40,790 nt of DNA, taken from positions 1-40,790 of the forward strand of contig JABGXW010000049.1 in NCBI GenBank assembly GCA_018675575.1, in the 5' to 3' direction. Made by a program: the position numbers and the translations under genes. Of this stretch, positions 17,064 to 26,178 are shown in pieces. Position 1 is the stretch's first letter. Each line of letters begins with the position of its first letter. This stretch comes from Bacteriovoracaceae bacterium. Its GTDB lineage: Bacteria; Bdellovibrionota; Bacteriovoracia; Bacteriovoracales; Bacteriovoracaceae. Below the pieces are notes generated by a model, which was given only the letters and a program-made list of their open reading frames with translations, did not search any database and was not told where the DNA came from.

Positions 17064-17360
17064 TCAGTTCTTACAAGCATAACCAATGGAATGAATTTTA
17101 TAGGAGTTACCATTACTCACCTCTTCATCAAAATAGATAGCGTTGGCCCCCTTGTTTCCAGCCAAGTTTCTAGCATGATTTTGAGCAAGATCTATACTTC
17201 CTCCCTCATTTTTTCCTATAATCTTGGCCAAAACAGAGCATTCTTTCCCTGGTTTTCTGCTAAGAATTTCAACTTTTTCGCCATCAGAAGAGAGCTTAAT
17301 TTTAGAGGCCCCACATGAAATGAGAAGCATTAAAGAGCAGAATAATATTTTATTTAACAT
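17064..17360 (-). CDS. DUF4156-like lipoprotein
   Basis: The 98-residue protein has a lipoprotein signal ending LLISC (lipid on C16). The mature part follows the DUF4156 pattern: a short basic strand, a conserved cysteine (KECSVLAKI), then LAQNHARNLAGNKGANAI near residues 58-75, which matches the family's N-A-R-N-x-A-A-x-x-G-A-N core, and a C-terminal cysteine (YACKN) that could pair with the first. Members are small outer-membrane or periplasmic lipoproteins of unknown function. An AAGGATT site precedes the ATG. It is divergent from the pseudo-receiver/HD-GYP gene across 134 bases. Confidence 0.78.
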   Translation of the reverse strand: MLNKILFCSLMLLISCGASKIKLSSDGEKVEILSRKPGKECSVLAKIIGKNEGGSIDLAQNHARNLAGNKGANAIYFDEEVSNGNSYKIHSIGYACKN

Positions 17361-17494
17361 AGTAATCCTTTTATTTATAATAACGGCCTTCTGCGATTTA
17401 GAACAGACAATTAAATTCTTCCGTTTGTCATGATCATTTCTATGTTAAAATCAACTATTATACTAATTTTGTATAATTGTCGGACTATTAAGCT

Positions 17495-18868
17495 ATGATT
17501 AAAATTTTAATTCTGGAACCAGATGAACATCTCAAAGAATTACTTAAAGCTAATCTCAACTCAGAATTTGGAGCTGAGGTTCTTTGCTGTCAGACACTGA
17601 ATCAAGCTAAAGCTACTTTAGAGAATGAAGCAGATATAGATTGTGTACTGCTTCGTGGATCTTTAGGTGCCGAAGATTTAGCTATTTCTGTTCTCAATTT
17701 TATGCTTTACAAAAAACTACCTATTAAAACCTTAGTCATGGGTGAAATAGATTTCGAGGAAGATTTTGTAAGAATGCTTCCTGAAAAGATACAGATTAAA
17801 GATTTATTAGATGAAATTATAAAAGAATTAAATATTTCAGATCAAAAACTAGCAGCAATCACTATTCCTGATTATGTGGGATTTAAGCTCCATTATTTTT
17901 TTCAGATAAATAGCTTTTCAGCTGATATTTTTATACTCATTAAAAAGAAGCACAAAGATCAGTATGTAAAAAGAATTTTGGCCAATGATAACTTTGATAA
18001 AAATCTCCTACTGAAGTATAAGCAATCAGGTCTAGAAGAACTCTACGTCGCAAAAGAATATCGTCATCAATTTTGGGATGCACTTATTTCTGAAAATATT
18101 AATCGATTAAAAGAAGTTTTTAAGAATTCAAATGATTTCCCCGAAGAGTACATAATTGAATTATCAAATGATACTTACAATCTATCACAAGATTTATTAA
18201 ATAGTATTGGCCTAAATGAGCAAACAGTTAAGATGACTCAGGCATCAATTAAGGCCATGACAGGGATTGTTAAGTCGATGGACAAAATGGGTCCTCTCTT
18301 AAAAAAACTATTATCAAATGAAGGTTCCTACGCCTATAAAAAATGTCATCTCATTTCCATGTTTTCTGTAGATGTTTTAAAAAAATTAGATTGGTTTCCT
18401 AGTGACAAATTTGATGAAAGTTTGAATATCATGGTATTTGTCTCTTTCATGCATGATATTGTTCTGATCAAAGAAGATCTTATAAAAATTCACTCAAAGA
18501 TAGATCTCTATCGATCATTGGCAAGTGACAAAGAAAAAGAACTAATTAAAAACCACGCAAATATTGTCGCAACACTTGTTGGAAAATATCCCCGTGCACC
18601 AGGAGGAGCTGACAATGTAATCAAACAACATCACGGTACAACTAATGGCATAGGATTTTCAGAAGTATACAATTCAAATCTTTCAAAATATACAATCGTT
18701 TTGATTGTGATTGAAGCTTTTGTCATCAGAATCTTAGATTTTAATAGCTCTGAAGATTCATTAAAATCTATCATTAGTCATTTTTATGAAGAATTTACAC
18801 AGCCTTCTTATAAAAAAGTTCTTGATGCTCTAGTTTCTACAATCCTTGGAGATGCTAAGAAGTTATAA
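17495..18868 (+). CDS. Pseudo-receiver plus HD-GYP-like protein
   Basis: Residues 1-112 have a receiver fold outline (ILILEPDEHLKELL), but the phospho-acceptor Asp appears to be R54 (CVLLRGS) and the conserved Thr and Lys are missing, so it is unlikely to be phosphorylated. Residues about 225-455 look like an HD-GYP domain: H285 in the first helix, MHDI (H320, D321), NHANIV (H354), and KQHHGTTNGIGFS (H379, H380). All likely metal ligands are kept, but HDxGK is HDIVL and GYP reads GFS. HD-GYP proteins hydrolyse cyclic-di-GMP. This one may retain activity, bind without cleaving, or act on another dinucleotide. Between the two domains is a helical linker of about 110 residues. A TATAAT at 17472-17477 could be its -10. 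It overlaps the MORN gene at its stop by 6 bases. Confidence 0.75.
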   Translation: MIKILILEPDEHLKELLKANLNSEFGAEVLCCQTLNQAKATLENEADIDCVLLRGSLGAEDLAISVLNFMLYKKLPIKTLVMGEIDFEEDFVRMLPEKIQIKDLLDEIIKELNISDQKLAAITIPDYVGFKLHYFFQINSFSADIFILIKKKHKDQYVKRILANDNFDKNLLLKYKQSGLEELYVAKEYRHQFWDALISENINRLKEVFKNSNDFPEEYIIELSNDTYNLSQDLLNSIGLNEQTVKMTQASIKAMTGIVKSMDKMGPLLKKLLSNEGSYAYKKCHLISMFSVDVLKKLDWFPSDKFDESLNIMVFVSFMHDIVLIKEDLIKIHSKIDLYRSLASDKEKELIKNHANIVATLVGKYPRAPGGADNVIKQHHGTTNGIGFSEVYNSNLSKYTIVLIVIEAFVIRILDFNSSEDSLKSIISHFYEEFTQPSYKKVLDALVSTILGDAKKL

Positions 18869-19642
18869 TATTTGACCTTCCTTATATTTAAGAACTAGAG
18901 CTCCACCGTTCTTATCAAATTCTGTCCATTCACCATGTTTTAAATCATTTTTATAAAGACCAATCGATTTTTTATTTCCATTGGGGTAGAAAAAGATCCA
19001 ATCTCCAGATTTTTCTCCTTGTAGATATATACCTTCAGCAAAAATGGCCCCATTGGGATAATGATGTTTCCAAACACCTTCTCTTAACATATTTGCTAGT
19101 TTCCCTTCGAGAGCGATTTTTCCTGATACATAACTTTGAGTGTAAGACCCATCTATTGAGAGTTTATGTGATTCCCCTTTTAAAATATCATCTGGTGGCA
19201 AATCCCATAAAAAAGCTGGAATCTCATTTGACATTTCAAGCTCAAAAAGTGCCTCCATGATTCTTGTTCTTCCAATATTTAATTGTTTAGGGGAAACAGT
19301 TGTATATTCTGCGAAATCATTATATTCAAAAGCATTTTTGCCTTCGATATTATTTTTTAGAAATGTTAACTCTTCAGGGTGTCCATTGATGGCAAAGACT
19401 AAGAGCTTTATTGAGCTCGGTTTGAGCTTATCTAAAACCTTAAGAACTGATTCATAGTCTAAATTTAAAAACTGATCAAATCGTATTTTATTCTTAAGTG
19501 CCCATTTCATATAAACAGGATCTTCTAACATGGCGACAGAAACCATTGTGCTGACTGTATTTTCAGGAAAAAGCTCTAAGTTTTTAACAAAGGTTTTAAA
19601 TCCTCTAACACCTAATTTCTTATGTTTAGTTAAAGTGTACAT
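18863..19642 (-). CDS. MORN-repeat (toxin-antitoxin MORN type) protein
   Basis: The last 72 residues of this 259-residue protein (about 188-259) contain three MORN-like repeats of the bacterial variant: WKHHYPNGAIFAEG, DWIFFYPNGNKKSIG, and GEWTEFDKNGGALVL. The first 185 residues are unrecognised, mostly helical, with no signal peptide. MORN variants of this kind often lie in surface or regulatory proteins and have no assigned enzymatic role. The gene converges on the HD-GYP-like gene with overlapping stops, so the two transcripts share complementary 3' ends. Confidence 0.72.
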   Translation of the reverse strand: MYTLTKHKKLGVRGFKTFVKNLELFPENTVSTMVSVAMLEDPVYMKWALKNKIRFDQFLNLDYESVLKVLDKLKPSSIKLLVFAINGHPEELTFLKNNIEGKNAFEYNDFAEYTTVSPKQLNIGRTRIMEALFELEMSNEIPAFLWDLPPDDILKGESHKLSIDGSYTQSYVSGKIALEGKLANMLREGVWKHHYPNGAIFAEGIYLQGEKSGDWIFFYPNGNKKSIGLYKNDLKHGEWTEFDKNGGALVLKYKEGQIL

Positions 19643-19709
19643 GGAGTAAAATTATAGCATGATCGTAAAGAGAGGCCGCTAAATCATAATTTAACTTTAA
19701 TTTCTTGGA

Positions 19710-19774
19710 CTTAACGCGCCGTTTCGGTAAAAATGCCCCGCGTCAGGGGCCTCCATTGGCATTATGACGTTAAG
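19710..19774. promoter_or_regulatory. Nested inverted repeats, GC-rich leader structure
   Basis: Outer arms CTTAACG (19710-19716) and CGTTAAG (19768-19774), middle arms AATGCC (19732-19737) and GGCATT (19758-19763), and an inner hairpin GCCCC (19735-19739) / GGGGC (19746-19750) are all perfect. The middle and inner stems share GCC, so they are mutually exclusive. The block is much richer in G+C than its surroundings and ends 17 bases before the ATG of the gene at 19792. It could be an RNA switch in the leader, a protein site, or an old recombination site. Confidence 0.55.
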
Positions 19775-19791
19775 CAATGTAGAAATAACCC

Positions 19792-21204
19792 ATGCAAAAG
19801 GTCACATACATAACAATTATCTTATCGATTTTTATGGGTTTTCAGGCATCTGCCGTAGCGGAGTCTGACGATTGTTTCTCATTAATGAGAAAACTCATGA
19901 AAAATTCAAGTCATAATGACCTAGGACAGGGCATTGGAACTAGAACACAATTATCAGAATCAGTAAAAAGTACAATTTTAAGAATTGCCAAAGAATCTGA
20001 GCTGACTGAAATTGAAGCTGATGTTCTGCTTGAAAAAATTCCTGCAAGTGATATAGACCTTGAAAAATTAAGATCATACATAAGATATGTAAGCACACTT
20101 CGAGATAAAGCAAAAAATCGAGGCATTGAAGAAGTTGCACAATTATTTACACCTGCAACCTCTGGAGAAAAATCTAAAATAGTTATTGATTTTGAAAAGC
20201 TACAAATTTACATAGATAAAAAACGTATCAAAAAATATAAAACTGAGCTTAAAAAACTCAGAAGAAAAAATCCAAGTGAATCTATAGATGAACTAGACAA
20301 GCTAGCAAAAAAATCTTCTCACCAATTTAGAGATAAGTATGAAAAATTAACTTATGGATGTCGCTCATTCAAGAATACTCCTGAAAAGAAAGTGGCATCA
20401 AAGCAATTTAAAAAGTTTGTTATGTCTATTGGTATAGCCTCATCTGTAGGAGGATATACATATTCCAATTATGACCGCGATATTGATGCCGATTGGTTTG
20501 GTAAACTAGGATATGAATTATCTATAAGTGTTCTCTCTAATTTTCTCGGTGCTCGAATACTGACAAATTCCAGCAATACTGTTTTTATGATGGGACTTAA
20601 AAGCTATTTATTATCAAGGTCTTTTGGAGTTATAGATATGGGTCTCTACTCTACCCTATTTAGTGGAAGCCAAGAAGAGGCACAAAATAGACTAGATCAA
20701 ATGATGTCTAGAGAAGATATTCACTCAGAGGTGACAGAGCTTTCTGAGTTTTTAAAAAACGAAAAAACTTTTGCAAAGTATAAGAGAATGATCATAGCCC
20801 ATGTTAAATCTCTTCTAAAGCACAACAGCCTGGCCCCTGAAGAAAATTATAAACTTGATTATAGTTCTTTTGACTTTGAAAATCTAAGACCAGAAGACTT
20901 AGATGATCCAGAAATTCAAGAATTAGTTATCGCTGCAATTTTAGCTCAGGAATATGAAGAAAATAGAGGTCAAATAATAGCAACAGGTGATGTAGGTGCA
21001 GATAGATTTTCATTTCATGCAGCTTATGGATTGGCGATGTTGCCCAAAGATATGGCAACTAATTTGTATATCTACCGAACTCTTTGCCTAGGCCAATTAA
21101 ACCCAAAAGTAGCGCTTATGAAAGCGGTTGGACTCTACACAATTAATCGTGTTGTTTTTGATCAGCTTTATTACTTTGTTCGTCGTCAATCTATCAATCA
21201 ATAG
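19792..21204 (+). CDS. Exported protein of unknown function
   Basis: I do not recognise this 470-residue protein. It has a signal peptide (ITIILSIFMGFQASAVA, cleavage near residue 23). Residues 60-195 are helical and highly charged (coiled-coil-like, with KKLRRKNPSESIDELDKLAKK), followed by a weakly hydrophobic stretch at about 205-300 that includes possible membrane-associated helices, then an acidic segment (RPEDLDDPEIQELV) and a final helical region. Two cysteines are in the first part of the mature chain (C28 and one near 192) and one near the C-terminus. No ribosome site is obvious, which makes the nested hairpin just upstream more interesting. It converges with the small secreted protein after 4 bases. 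Confidence 0.72.
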   Translation: MQKVTYITIILSIFMGFQASAVAESDDCFSLMRKLMKNSSHNDLGQGIGTRTQLSESVKSTILRIAKESELTEIEADVLLEKIPASDIDLEKLRSYIRYVSTLRDKAKNRGIEEVAQLFTPATSGEKSKIVIDFEKLQIYIDKKRIKKYKTELKKLRRKNPSESIDELDKLAKKSSHQFRDKYEKLTYGCRSFKNTPEKKVASKQFKKFVMSIGIASSVGGYTYSNYDRDIDADWFGKLGYELSISVLSNFLGARILTNSSNTVFMMGLKSYLLSRSFGVIDMGLYSTLFSGSQEEAQNRLDQMMSREDIHSEVTELSEFLKNEKTFAKYKRMIIAHVKSLLKHNSLAPEENYKLDYSSFDFENLRPEDLDDPEIQELVIAAILAQEYEENRGQIIATGDVGADRFSFHAAYGLAMLPKDMATNLYIYRTLCLGQLNPKVALMKAVGLYTINRVVFDQLYYFVRRQSINQ

Positions 21205-21208
21205 AAAC

Positions 21209-21754
21209 CTATTTTTTATCTAATTCTAAGCAAAATTTTTCTGTGTAATCAGCAATGTTTTTTTCTTGCATCAGCACTTTTACTTGAAGTGGAGAGACTC
21301 CAAGCGCACGGTATAAAACTTTGTCAGATCTATTATTAAAAATCGCTTTAATTTTTTTTCGTTTTCCATAAAGCTTTATTTCTTTTTTTAATTTAATTAC
21401 TAATTTTGCTCGTGCTTTCTCACTTCTAACATCTATTTCGGACTTAAGACGGAAGTCTAATTTTCGAACAACATTACTATATTTTTTTAATTCATCCTCT
21501 TCAGTTTGCTTAATTGTTGGTGACATGGTGGAGGAATTATATTTAAATTTTTCTAATTTTTCACGAAGGATTTGGCTTTCTCTAGAAATTCTTCTTCTAT
21601 AATTTTCCCTTTCAATATCTCTCGTTGCTATAAACTCTTGATAACCTTTAACATGCTTAATTGCCTCATCTTCATTAATTAATATGGAATTAGGTCCAGC
21701 AAACACGTTATTTGATAAAATAGAGATAATAATAAAAGTAAGCCATTTTTTCAT
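21209..21754 (-). CDS. Small secreted coiled-coil protein
   Basis: The 181-residue protein has a signal peptide (LTFIIISILSNNVFA, cleavage near residue 19) and a highly charged helical body (residues 40-140) with heptad-like spacing, for example RRISRESQILREKLEKF. It ends with a short hydrophobic-acidic tail containing one cysteine. No family is recognised. Its ATG overlaps the stop of the CstA-like transporter as ATGA (21751-21754), which indicates translational coupling and a possible functional link, such as an accessory periplasmic factor for the transporter. Confidence 0.7.
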   Translation of the reverse strand: MKKWLTFIIISILSNNVFAGPNSILINEDEAIKHVKGYQEFIATRDIERENYRRRISRESQILREKLEKFKYNSSTMSPTIKQTEEDELKKYSNVVRKLDFRLKSEIDVRSEKARAKLVIKLKKEIKLYGKRKKIKAIFNNRSDKVLYRALGVSPLQVKVLMQEKNIADYTEKFCLELDKK

Positions 21755-23409
21755 AGTCGAGCTTTCCTAATCGCAATCACAGATTCTGCTATAATCCAAA
21801 CTTGTGCTAGAAATAAAGTCACTCCTAAAGTGGTGAGAAACCAATTTCTTTTTTCAACATAGATCTGAATATTTATACTCAGGGCAATTGCTGTAATGAT
21901 TATAACAAAAATAGCAGGAAGCAGGTATGGCCAGAAGTTTCTCCTCTTTTGGATCAAAAAGACACTGATAAGAATCAGTGTTAACCCCGCAAGCATTTGA
22001 TTTGTTGCTCCAAATAAAGGCCAAAGATGAAGTCCGCCTTTTCCCCCATCACTTGTCAGCATTAATAGAAATGCTGAAATAACAGCAATTGCTGAGCCAG
22101 TAAACCTATTTTCGAGAGCAGATATTTTTAATGTCTTACCAAATTCTCCAATTATATAACGTTGAATTCGACAAGCAGTATCAAGACTAGTGGCGGCAAA
22201 AGAAATAATAAGAACAGCTATAACAACTTTTGAAATATCTTGTGGTATTCCAACTCCTGATACAAATTCACCAGCACCATGAACAAAAGCTGAAATTTTA
22301 GCACTAAGGCCATTGGCCGCTGACCAGGATCCATAATGGACATGCCACTCAGCAGAAGTTTTAAAGCCTGCTGTGACAGCTAAAGTGGCAAGTAAGGCCA
22401 AAAGCCCTTCTCCCAACATAGAGCCATAGCCAATAGGTTTTGCATCAGTCCAGACGGCCACTTGTTTTGAAGTTGTTCCACCACTCACTAGTCCATGAAA
22501 TCCACTAATGGCACCGCAAGCAATAGTTATAAACAAAAATGGAAACCAAGGGGGAGCACCTTCTGCAGAAAAATTTGTCACAGGTGCAACGATTTGCGGT
22601 TGAGTAATAAAGAGACCAATCACCATGAGTCCAAGTCCTATAACTAGCTGATGTGAATTTATATAATCTCTCGGCTGCAAGAGTGTCCAGACTGGTAAAA
22701 TAGAGGCCACAAAAGAATAGAGCATGAGAAAAACCACCCAGACCATAAGTTGGTTTTCACCGAATATTCCCGCTAAGCTAATCGGATATTTTGTTCCCAC
22801 TATAATCATAACGATCAATAACGCTTGAGCCATAATTGAAGGTATTGTTAAAGATTTTTGCTTTTTATTGATAAGTAATCCCATCGCAAGAGCTATGAAG
22901 ATTTCGAAGTTAACTGGAATAACAGCTCCTGGAAATTTAATAAATAAATTTGCTATCACTAAAGCAAAAACAGCAATTACCATCCAGACTAAAAAGAAAA
23001 TAACTACTAAAAATAAAATTCTTGATCTTTTACCTAATAATTCATCTGCAACAGATGCCATTGAATCACCTTTATGCTTCATTGAAAGATAAAGTGCTCC
23101 AAAATCATGACATGCTCCCATAAATACCACTCCACAGATGACCCAAATCATAGCAGGCAACCAGCCCCAAATGACAGCAACTGCCGGTCCAACAATAGGA
23201 GCCGCCCCGGCAATGGAGCTAAAATGATGTCCTACCAAAATTCCTTTTTTTGTTGGAACAAAATCAATATCATCTCTGAACTCTTGACTTGGAGTTTTAC
23301 CTGTTTCATCTTGAAGTTTTAATATTTTATCTGAAATATATGTTCCATAGAAGCGATACGCCAAAAGGAAAATGATGATTCCTATTAATCCAACGATAGC
23401 AGCATTCAT
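21751..23409 (-). CDS. cstA: CstA-family carbon starvation/peptide-pyruvate transporter
   Basis: The 552-residue protein has many hydrophobic helices (about 14-16) and the CstA core near residues 60-115: GHHFSSIAGAAPIVGPAVA, then WVICGVVFMGACHDFGALY. A later segment ISGFHGLVSGGTTSKQ and a SLDTACRIQRY segment are also characteristic. The family moves peptides or pyruvate with protons across the inner membrane; E. coli CstA and BtsT are about 700 residues, so this is the shorter form seen in other phyla. AAGGAA precedes the ATG. It is the first gene of a two-gene unit with the small secreted protein. The divergent gap to the MipA gene (23410-23499) contains two TATAAT-like boxes and a run of ten A residues, a likely shared promoter region. 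Confidence 0.93.
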   Translation of the reverse strand: MNAAIVGLIGIIIFLLAYRFYGTYISDKILKLQDETGKTPSQEFRDDIDFVPTKKGILVGHHFSSIAGAAPIVGPAVAVIWGWLPAMIWVICGVVFMGACHDFGALYLSMKHKGDSMASVADELLGKRSRILFLVVIFFLVWMVIAVFALVIANLFIKFPGAVIPVNFEIFIALAMGLLINKKQKSLTIPSIMAQALLIVMIIVGTKYPISLAGIFGENQLMVWVVFLMLYSFVASILPVWTLLQPRDYINSHQLVIGLGLMVIGLFITQPQIVAPVTNFSAEGAPPWFPFLFITIACGAISGFHGLVSGGTTSKQVAVWTDAKPIGYGSMLGEGLLALLATLAVTAGFKTSAEWHVHYGSWSAANGLSAKISAFVHGAGEFVSGVGIPQDISKVVIAVLIISFAATSLDTACRIQRYIIGEFGKTLKISALENRFTGSAIAVISAFLLMLTSDGGKGGLHLWPLFGATNQMLAGLTLILISVFLIQKRRNFWPYLLPAIFVIIITAIALSINIQIYVEKRNWFLTTLGVTLFLAQVWIIAESVIAIRKARL

Positions 23410-23499
23410 AGATTATTCCTTTAGAAAATTGTCTCTTTTTCGATAATTTTATTATAATGTTTATTATAAAAAAAAAATTGGCAGAAGGTCCAACATATT
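23410..23499. promoter_or_regulatory. Divergent promoter region between cstA and mipA-like gene
   Basis: This 90-base gap has two overlapping ATTATAA boxes (around 23451-23470) readable as TATAAT on either strand, followed by a run of ten A residues. Ribosome sites for both flanking genes lie at its edges (AAGGAA on the minus strand, AGAAGG on the plus strand). The A-run could bend the DNA or vary in length. Confidence 0.4.
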
Positions 23500-24396
23500 A
23501 TGAAAATATTTTTAATCTTATTTCTATGGATAAATACTAGTTATGCTCAAGAATTAGAAGACCTCTCTTCACTTCCTGATGACAAAGAAGAGTCAAATAA
23601 TTCGAATAAAAAAAGCAAACTAGAATACCCTTTATGGGAAGTCGGAGTTGGGCTCATTTACGCCGTCGCTCCAGATTATCCAGGTGCAAATCACAGCTCT
23701 TATTATAAAATTCCTGTACCAGCCTTCATTTACCGAGGTGAAATCATGCGTTCGGAAATGATGAAAGGTGGAAAACAAGGGGGCCTAAAGGGCCGTTTCA
23801 TCCAAGAAAAAGATTATGAATTCAATATCAGCATTGGGGGAGCACTTCCCTCTAAATCAAAATTTAATCCAACTAGAATTGGCATGGATGATTTAGATAC
23901 AATGGTTGAACTTGGACCAGCTTTTATTTTAAAATTATATGATGCTGAAAGATTTAGTTTGAAATTAACATTACCTCTTCGAATAGCACTCAGTACTGAC
24001 TTTACAAGTCTTTCTGAAAGAGGTCTCGTGTTCAATCCCATACTGTCTTATATTCATAAAGACATTCTAATAGATAATTCTTTTCTATTTACCGCTATCT
24101 CAGTTCGGTTTGCTACTCAGAAACTTCATAGCTATTTTTATCAAGTAAATCCTAAAGATGTAACTTCAAATCGTCCACTATACGGAGCTTTAGGTGGTTA
24201 TCTAAGTACTTCAATAAGCTTAGGTCTTGGAAGAAGTTTTGATGACAATAAAATGATCTTTTTAGGCTACAGACAATCTCTTCTAGGAGGAGCGGCCAAT
24301 GAAGACGGCCCTTTGCTCGTTTCTAAGTCTAATAGTTCGTTTGCCATAGGACTCGTTTGGTGGTTTTGGCAATCGAAAACCAAAGGTCATAAATAG
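23500..24396 (+). CDS. MipA/OmpV-family outer-membrane protein
   Basis: The 298-residue protein has a signal peptide (cleavage near residue 16, SYA|QE), a short acidic linker, then the MipA/OmpV beta-barrel: WEVGVGLIYAVAPDYPGAN (around 48-66), YYKIPVPAFIYRGE, and alternating hydrophobic strands to a terminal aromatic-rich strand (GLVWWFWQSK). MipA-type proteins are outer-membrane barrels linked to murein-scaffolding complexes or to antibiotic and metal responses; the particular role is unknown. The last strand ends in charged residues rather than the usual C-terminal Phe. Confidence 0.9.
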   Translation: MKIFLILFLWINTSYAQELEDLSSLPDDKEESNNSNKKSKLEYPLWEVGVGLIYAVAPDYPGANHSSYYKIPVPAFIYRGEIMRSEMMKGGKQGGLKGRFIQEKDYEFNISIGGALPSKSKFNPTRIGMDDLDTMVELGPAFILKLYDAERFSLKLTLPLRIALSTDFTSLSERGLVFNPILSYIHKDILIDNSFLFTAISVRFATQKLHSYFYQVNPKDVTSNRPLYGALGGYLSTSISLGLGRSFDDNKMIFLGYRQSLLGGAANEDGPLLVSKSNSSFAIGLVWWFWQSKTKGHK

Positions 24397-24502
24397 TTAA
24401 ATAGTCAAAGATTAGTACCAAATTGCTAAGGCCACATATGCCGCCCTTGAACAGAAATCTATGAGATGAGAAAATAGAGAAGTCATTGATATCAGGAGAA
24501 TC

Positions 24503-25078
24503 ATGAAAATCTTTAAATTAACTATCTCTGCTTTTTTCTTGGCCTTTACGTTCAGCAATCAAGCAACAGCAGCGGGACTTATAGTTGACCTTAATGTCAA
24601 TTATCAGACTGATAACGATAATGTACAGACCTACAAGTATGGAACAACCATTGCCCAAGCATTTCTAGGTGCCTCCATTACAAAATCAGGCAAACTTTTT
24701 TTTGGACAAAATGTTTGCAGTTTCTCCCGGACTTATACCACAGCAGGGGTGAGCTATAGCTTCTCCACGCTTGAACTTGGACCAAGAATTTCTTATTACT
24801 TTGATGGTGCTAAAACCTGGTTATTCACCGCCATTTGGAATCCTTTTGCGGAGGGGACAAGAACTGATAATTCCGTAGTCGATGAGATTAAGGGCTCCAG
24901 CATGGAATTTGGCCTTGGATATCAAATAAAACTCTCCAAAAAGGTTTCTCTGGGCGTCATGATGACTTACCACGCTCTTAGCATTACAAAAGTTGTCGAC
25001 GCAGCAAAAGCAGAGACCACAGTATCAAGTACCTATACAAGTATTTATCCCATGCTCTCACTCAGCATGAGATTCTAA
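24503..25078 (+). CDS. Small outer-membrane beta-barrel protein
   Basis: The 191-residue protein has a signal peptide (AFFLAFTFSNQATA, cleavage near residue 23) and a body of alternating polar/hydrophobic strands. It ends in SLSMRF, with the terminal Phe that the barrel assembly machinery recognises. Size fits an eight-stranded barrel of the OmpA/OmpW/OmpX class, but no family motif is evident. AGGAG is ideally placed before the ATG. It stands alone between the MipA gene and the ABC importer, on the same strand. Confidence 0.8.
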   Translation: MKIFKLTISAFFLAFTFSNQATAAGLIVDLNVNYQTDNDNVQTYKYGTTIAQAFLGASITKSGKLFFGQNVCSFSRTYTTAGVSYSFSTLELGPRISYYFDGAKTWLFTAIWNPFAEGTRTDNSVVDEIKGSSMEFGLGYQIKLSKKVSLGVMMTYHALSITKVVDAAKAETTVSSTYTSIYPMLSLSMRF

Positions 25079-25149
25079 AAATAACTATCTAAATACCAAG
25101 TTTTTTCTTACAATTTATGAAATAAATAATCTTACCCATAGGATCTAGG

Positions 25150-26178
25150 ATGTCGATGAACGTTAACATGAAATATTTCGTATTATTTTTATTATTAATA
25201 AATCTTGCTAGCTGCCAATCAGATAAAAATGCGAATTCCAAGAAAAAAGCTTCTGAAGTATGGATTTATACTTCTATGTACAAAGATACAATTGCAGATA
25301 TCACTCCCCAAATTGAAAAAGATTTTCCAGGAATAAAATTTCATTGGTTTCAGGCGGGATCTGAAGATATTGCCACAAAAGTTAACGCAGAAATATTAGC
25401 AGGAGGAACCAAAGCAGACCTTCTTATTTCTTCTGATAGGTTTTGGTATGAAGAAATGGCAAATATGGGAAAGCTTCATTCTTATAAATCAAAGCTTGGA
25501 TCCTCCATGGATGCACAATTAAGGCATCCAAATGGAATGTATCATACCCTCAGCATTCCAGTAATGGTCATGGCATATAATAATGAGGCCCTTTCCAAAG
25601 AAGAGGCCCCTAAGACATTTAAAGAAATGTCTGACCCTAAATGGAATGGAAAATTTACAACCGGTTCCCCTTTAGCTTCGGGAACAAATTTTACAACGAT
25701 GGCGATGCTTCAATCTCATTATGGATGGGATTATTTTAAAAAACTAAAAACAAATCAAACTATTGCTCAAGGTGGAAATTCAGCAGTGCTAAGAAGAATT
25801 CAAAGCAAAGAGCGACCAGTTGGTTGGGTGTTGTTAGAGAATTTGCTTAGGTTTAAAGACAAAGACAAGAGATTAGAAATTATATTTCCAGAAGATGGAT
25901 CTGTAATTCATGGAAATATTATGGCGATCACAAAAAAATCGGAATCGAGGTTACTGACTGAGCAGGTTGTTGAGTGGCTATTCTCAAGGAAAGGCCAAGA
26001 GGCCATGACACGTTCTTATATGTATTCTCCAATGAAGAGTATCGCTCCTCCACTAGGGGCCCCTGAATTGGCCATATTGCTTGAAAACTCTTTTCCATGG
26101 ACACCGGATTTCATAAAAAATGTCACTGCCAAAAGAGCGGAATTAAAAGAAACATATACTGAGATTATGTTCGAATAA
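25150..26178 (+). CDS. ABC importer substrate-binding lipoprotein (Fbp/Afu type)
   Basis: The 342-residue protein has a lipoprotein signal ending NLASC, then the class of periplasmic binding protein that serves ferric iron, putrescine-like or phosphonate importers: VWIYTSMYKDTIADI, KADLLISSDRFWYEEM, and MVMAYNNEALSKEEAPKTFKEMSDPKWNGKF in the usual places. The paired tyrosines near the C-terminus used by FbpA to hold Fe(III) are not obvious, so the ligand is uncertain. AGGA at 25140-25143 supports the ATG at 25150. The stop overlaps the next start (TAATG). Confidence 0.88.
   Translation: MSMNVNMKYFVLFLLLINLASCQSDKNANSKKKASEVWIYTSMYKDTIADITPQIEKDFPGIKFHWFQAGSEDIATKVNAEILAGGTKADLLISSDRFWYEEMANMGKLHSYKSKLGSSMDAQLRHPNGMYHTLSIPVMVMAYNNEALSKEEAPKTFKEMSDPKWNGKFTTGSPLASGTNFTTMAMLQSHYGWDYFKKLKTNQTIAQGGNSAVLRRIQSKERPVGWVLLENLLRFKDKDKRLEIIFPEDGSVIHGNIMAITKKSESRLLTEQVVEWLFSRKGQEAMTRSYMYSPMKSIAPPLGAPELAILLENSFPWTPDFIKNVTAKRAELKETYTEIMFE

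Noticed and set aside
19709..19774. Integron attC recombination site
   Set aside because: The outer arms fit RYYYAAC and GTTRRRY, but the spacers on the two sides are very unequal (15 versus 4 bases), there is no second such site, no cassette array and no integrase in the window.
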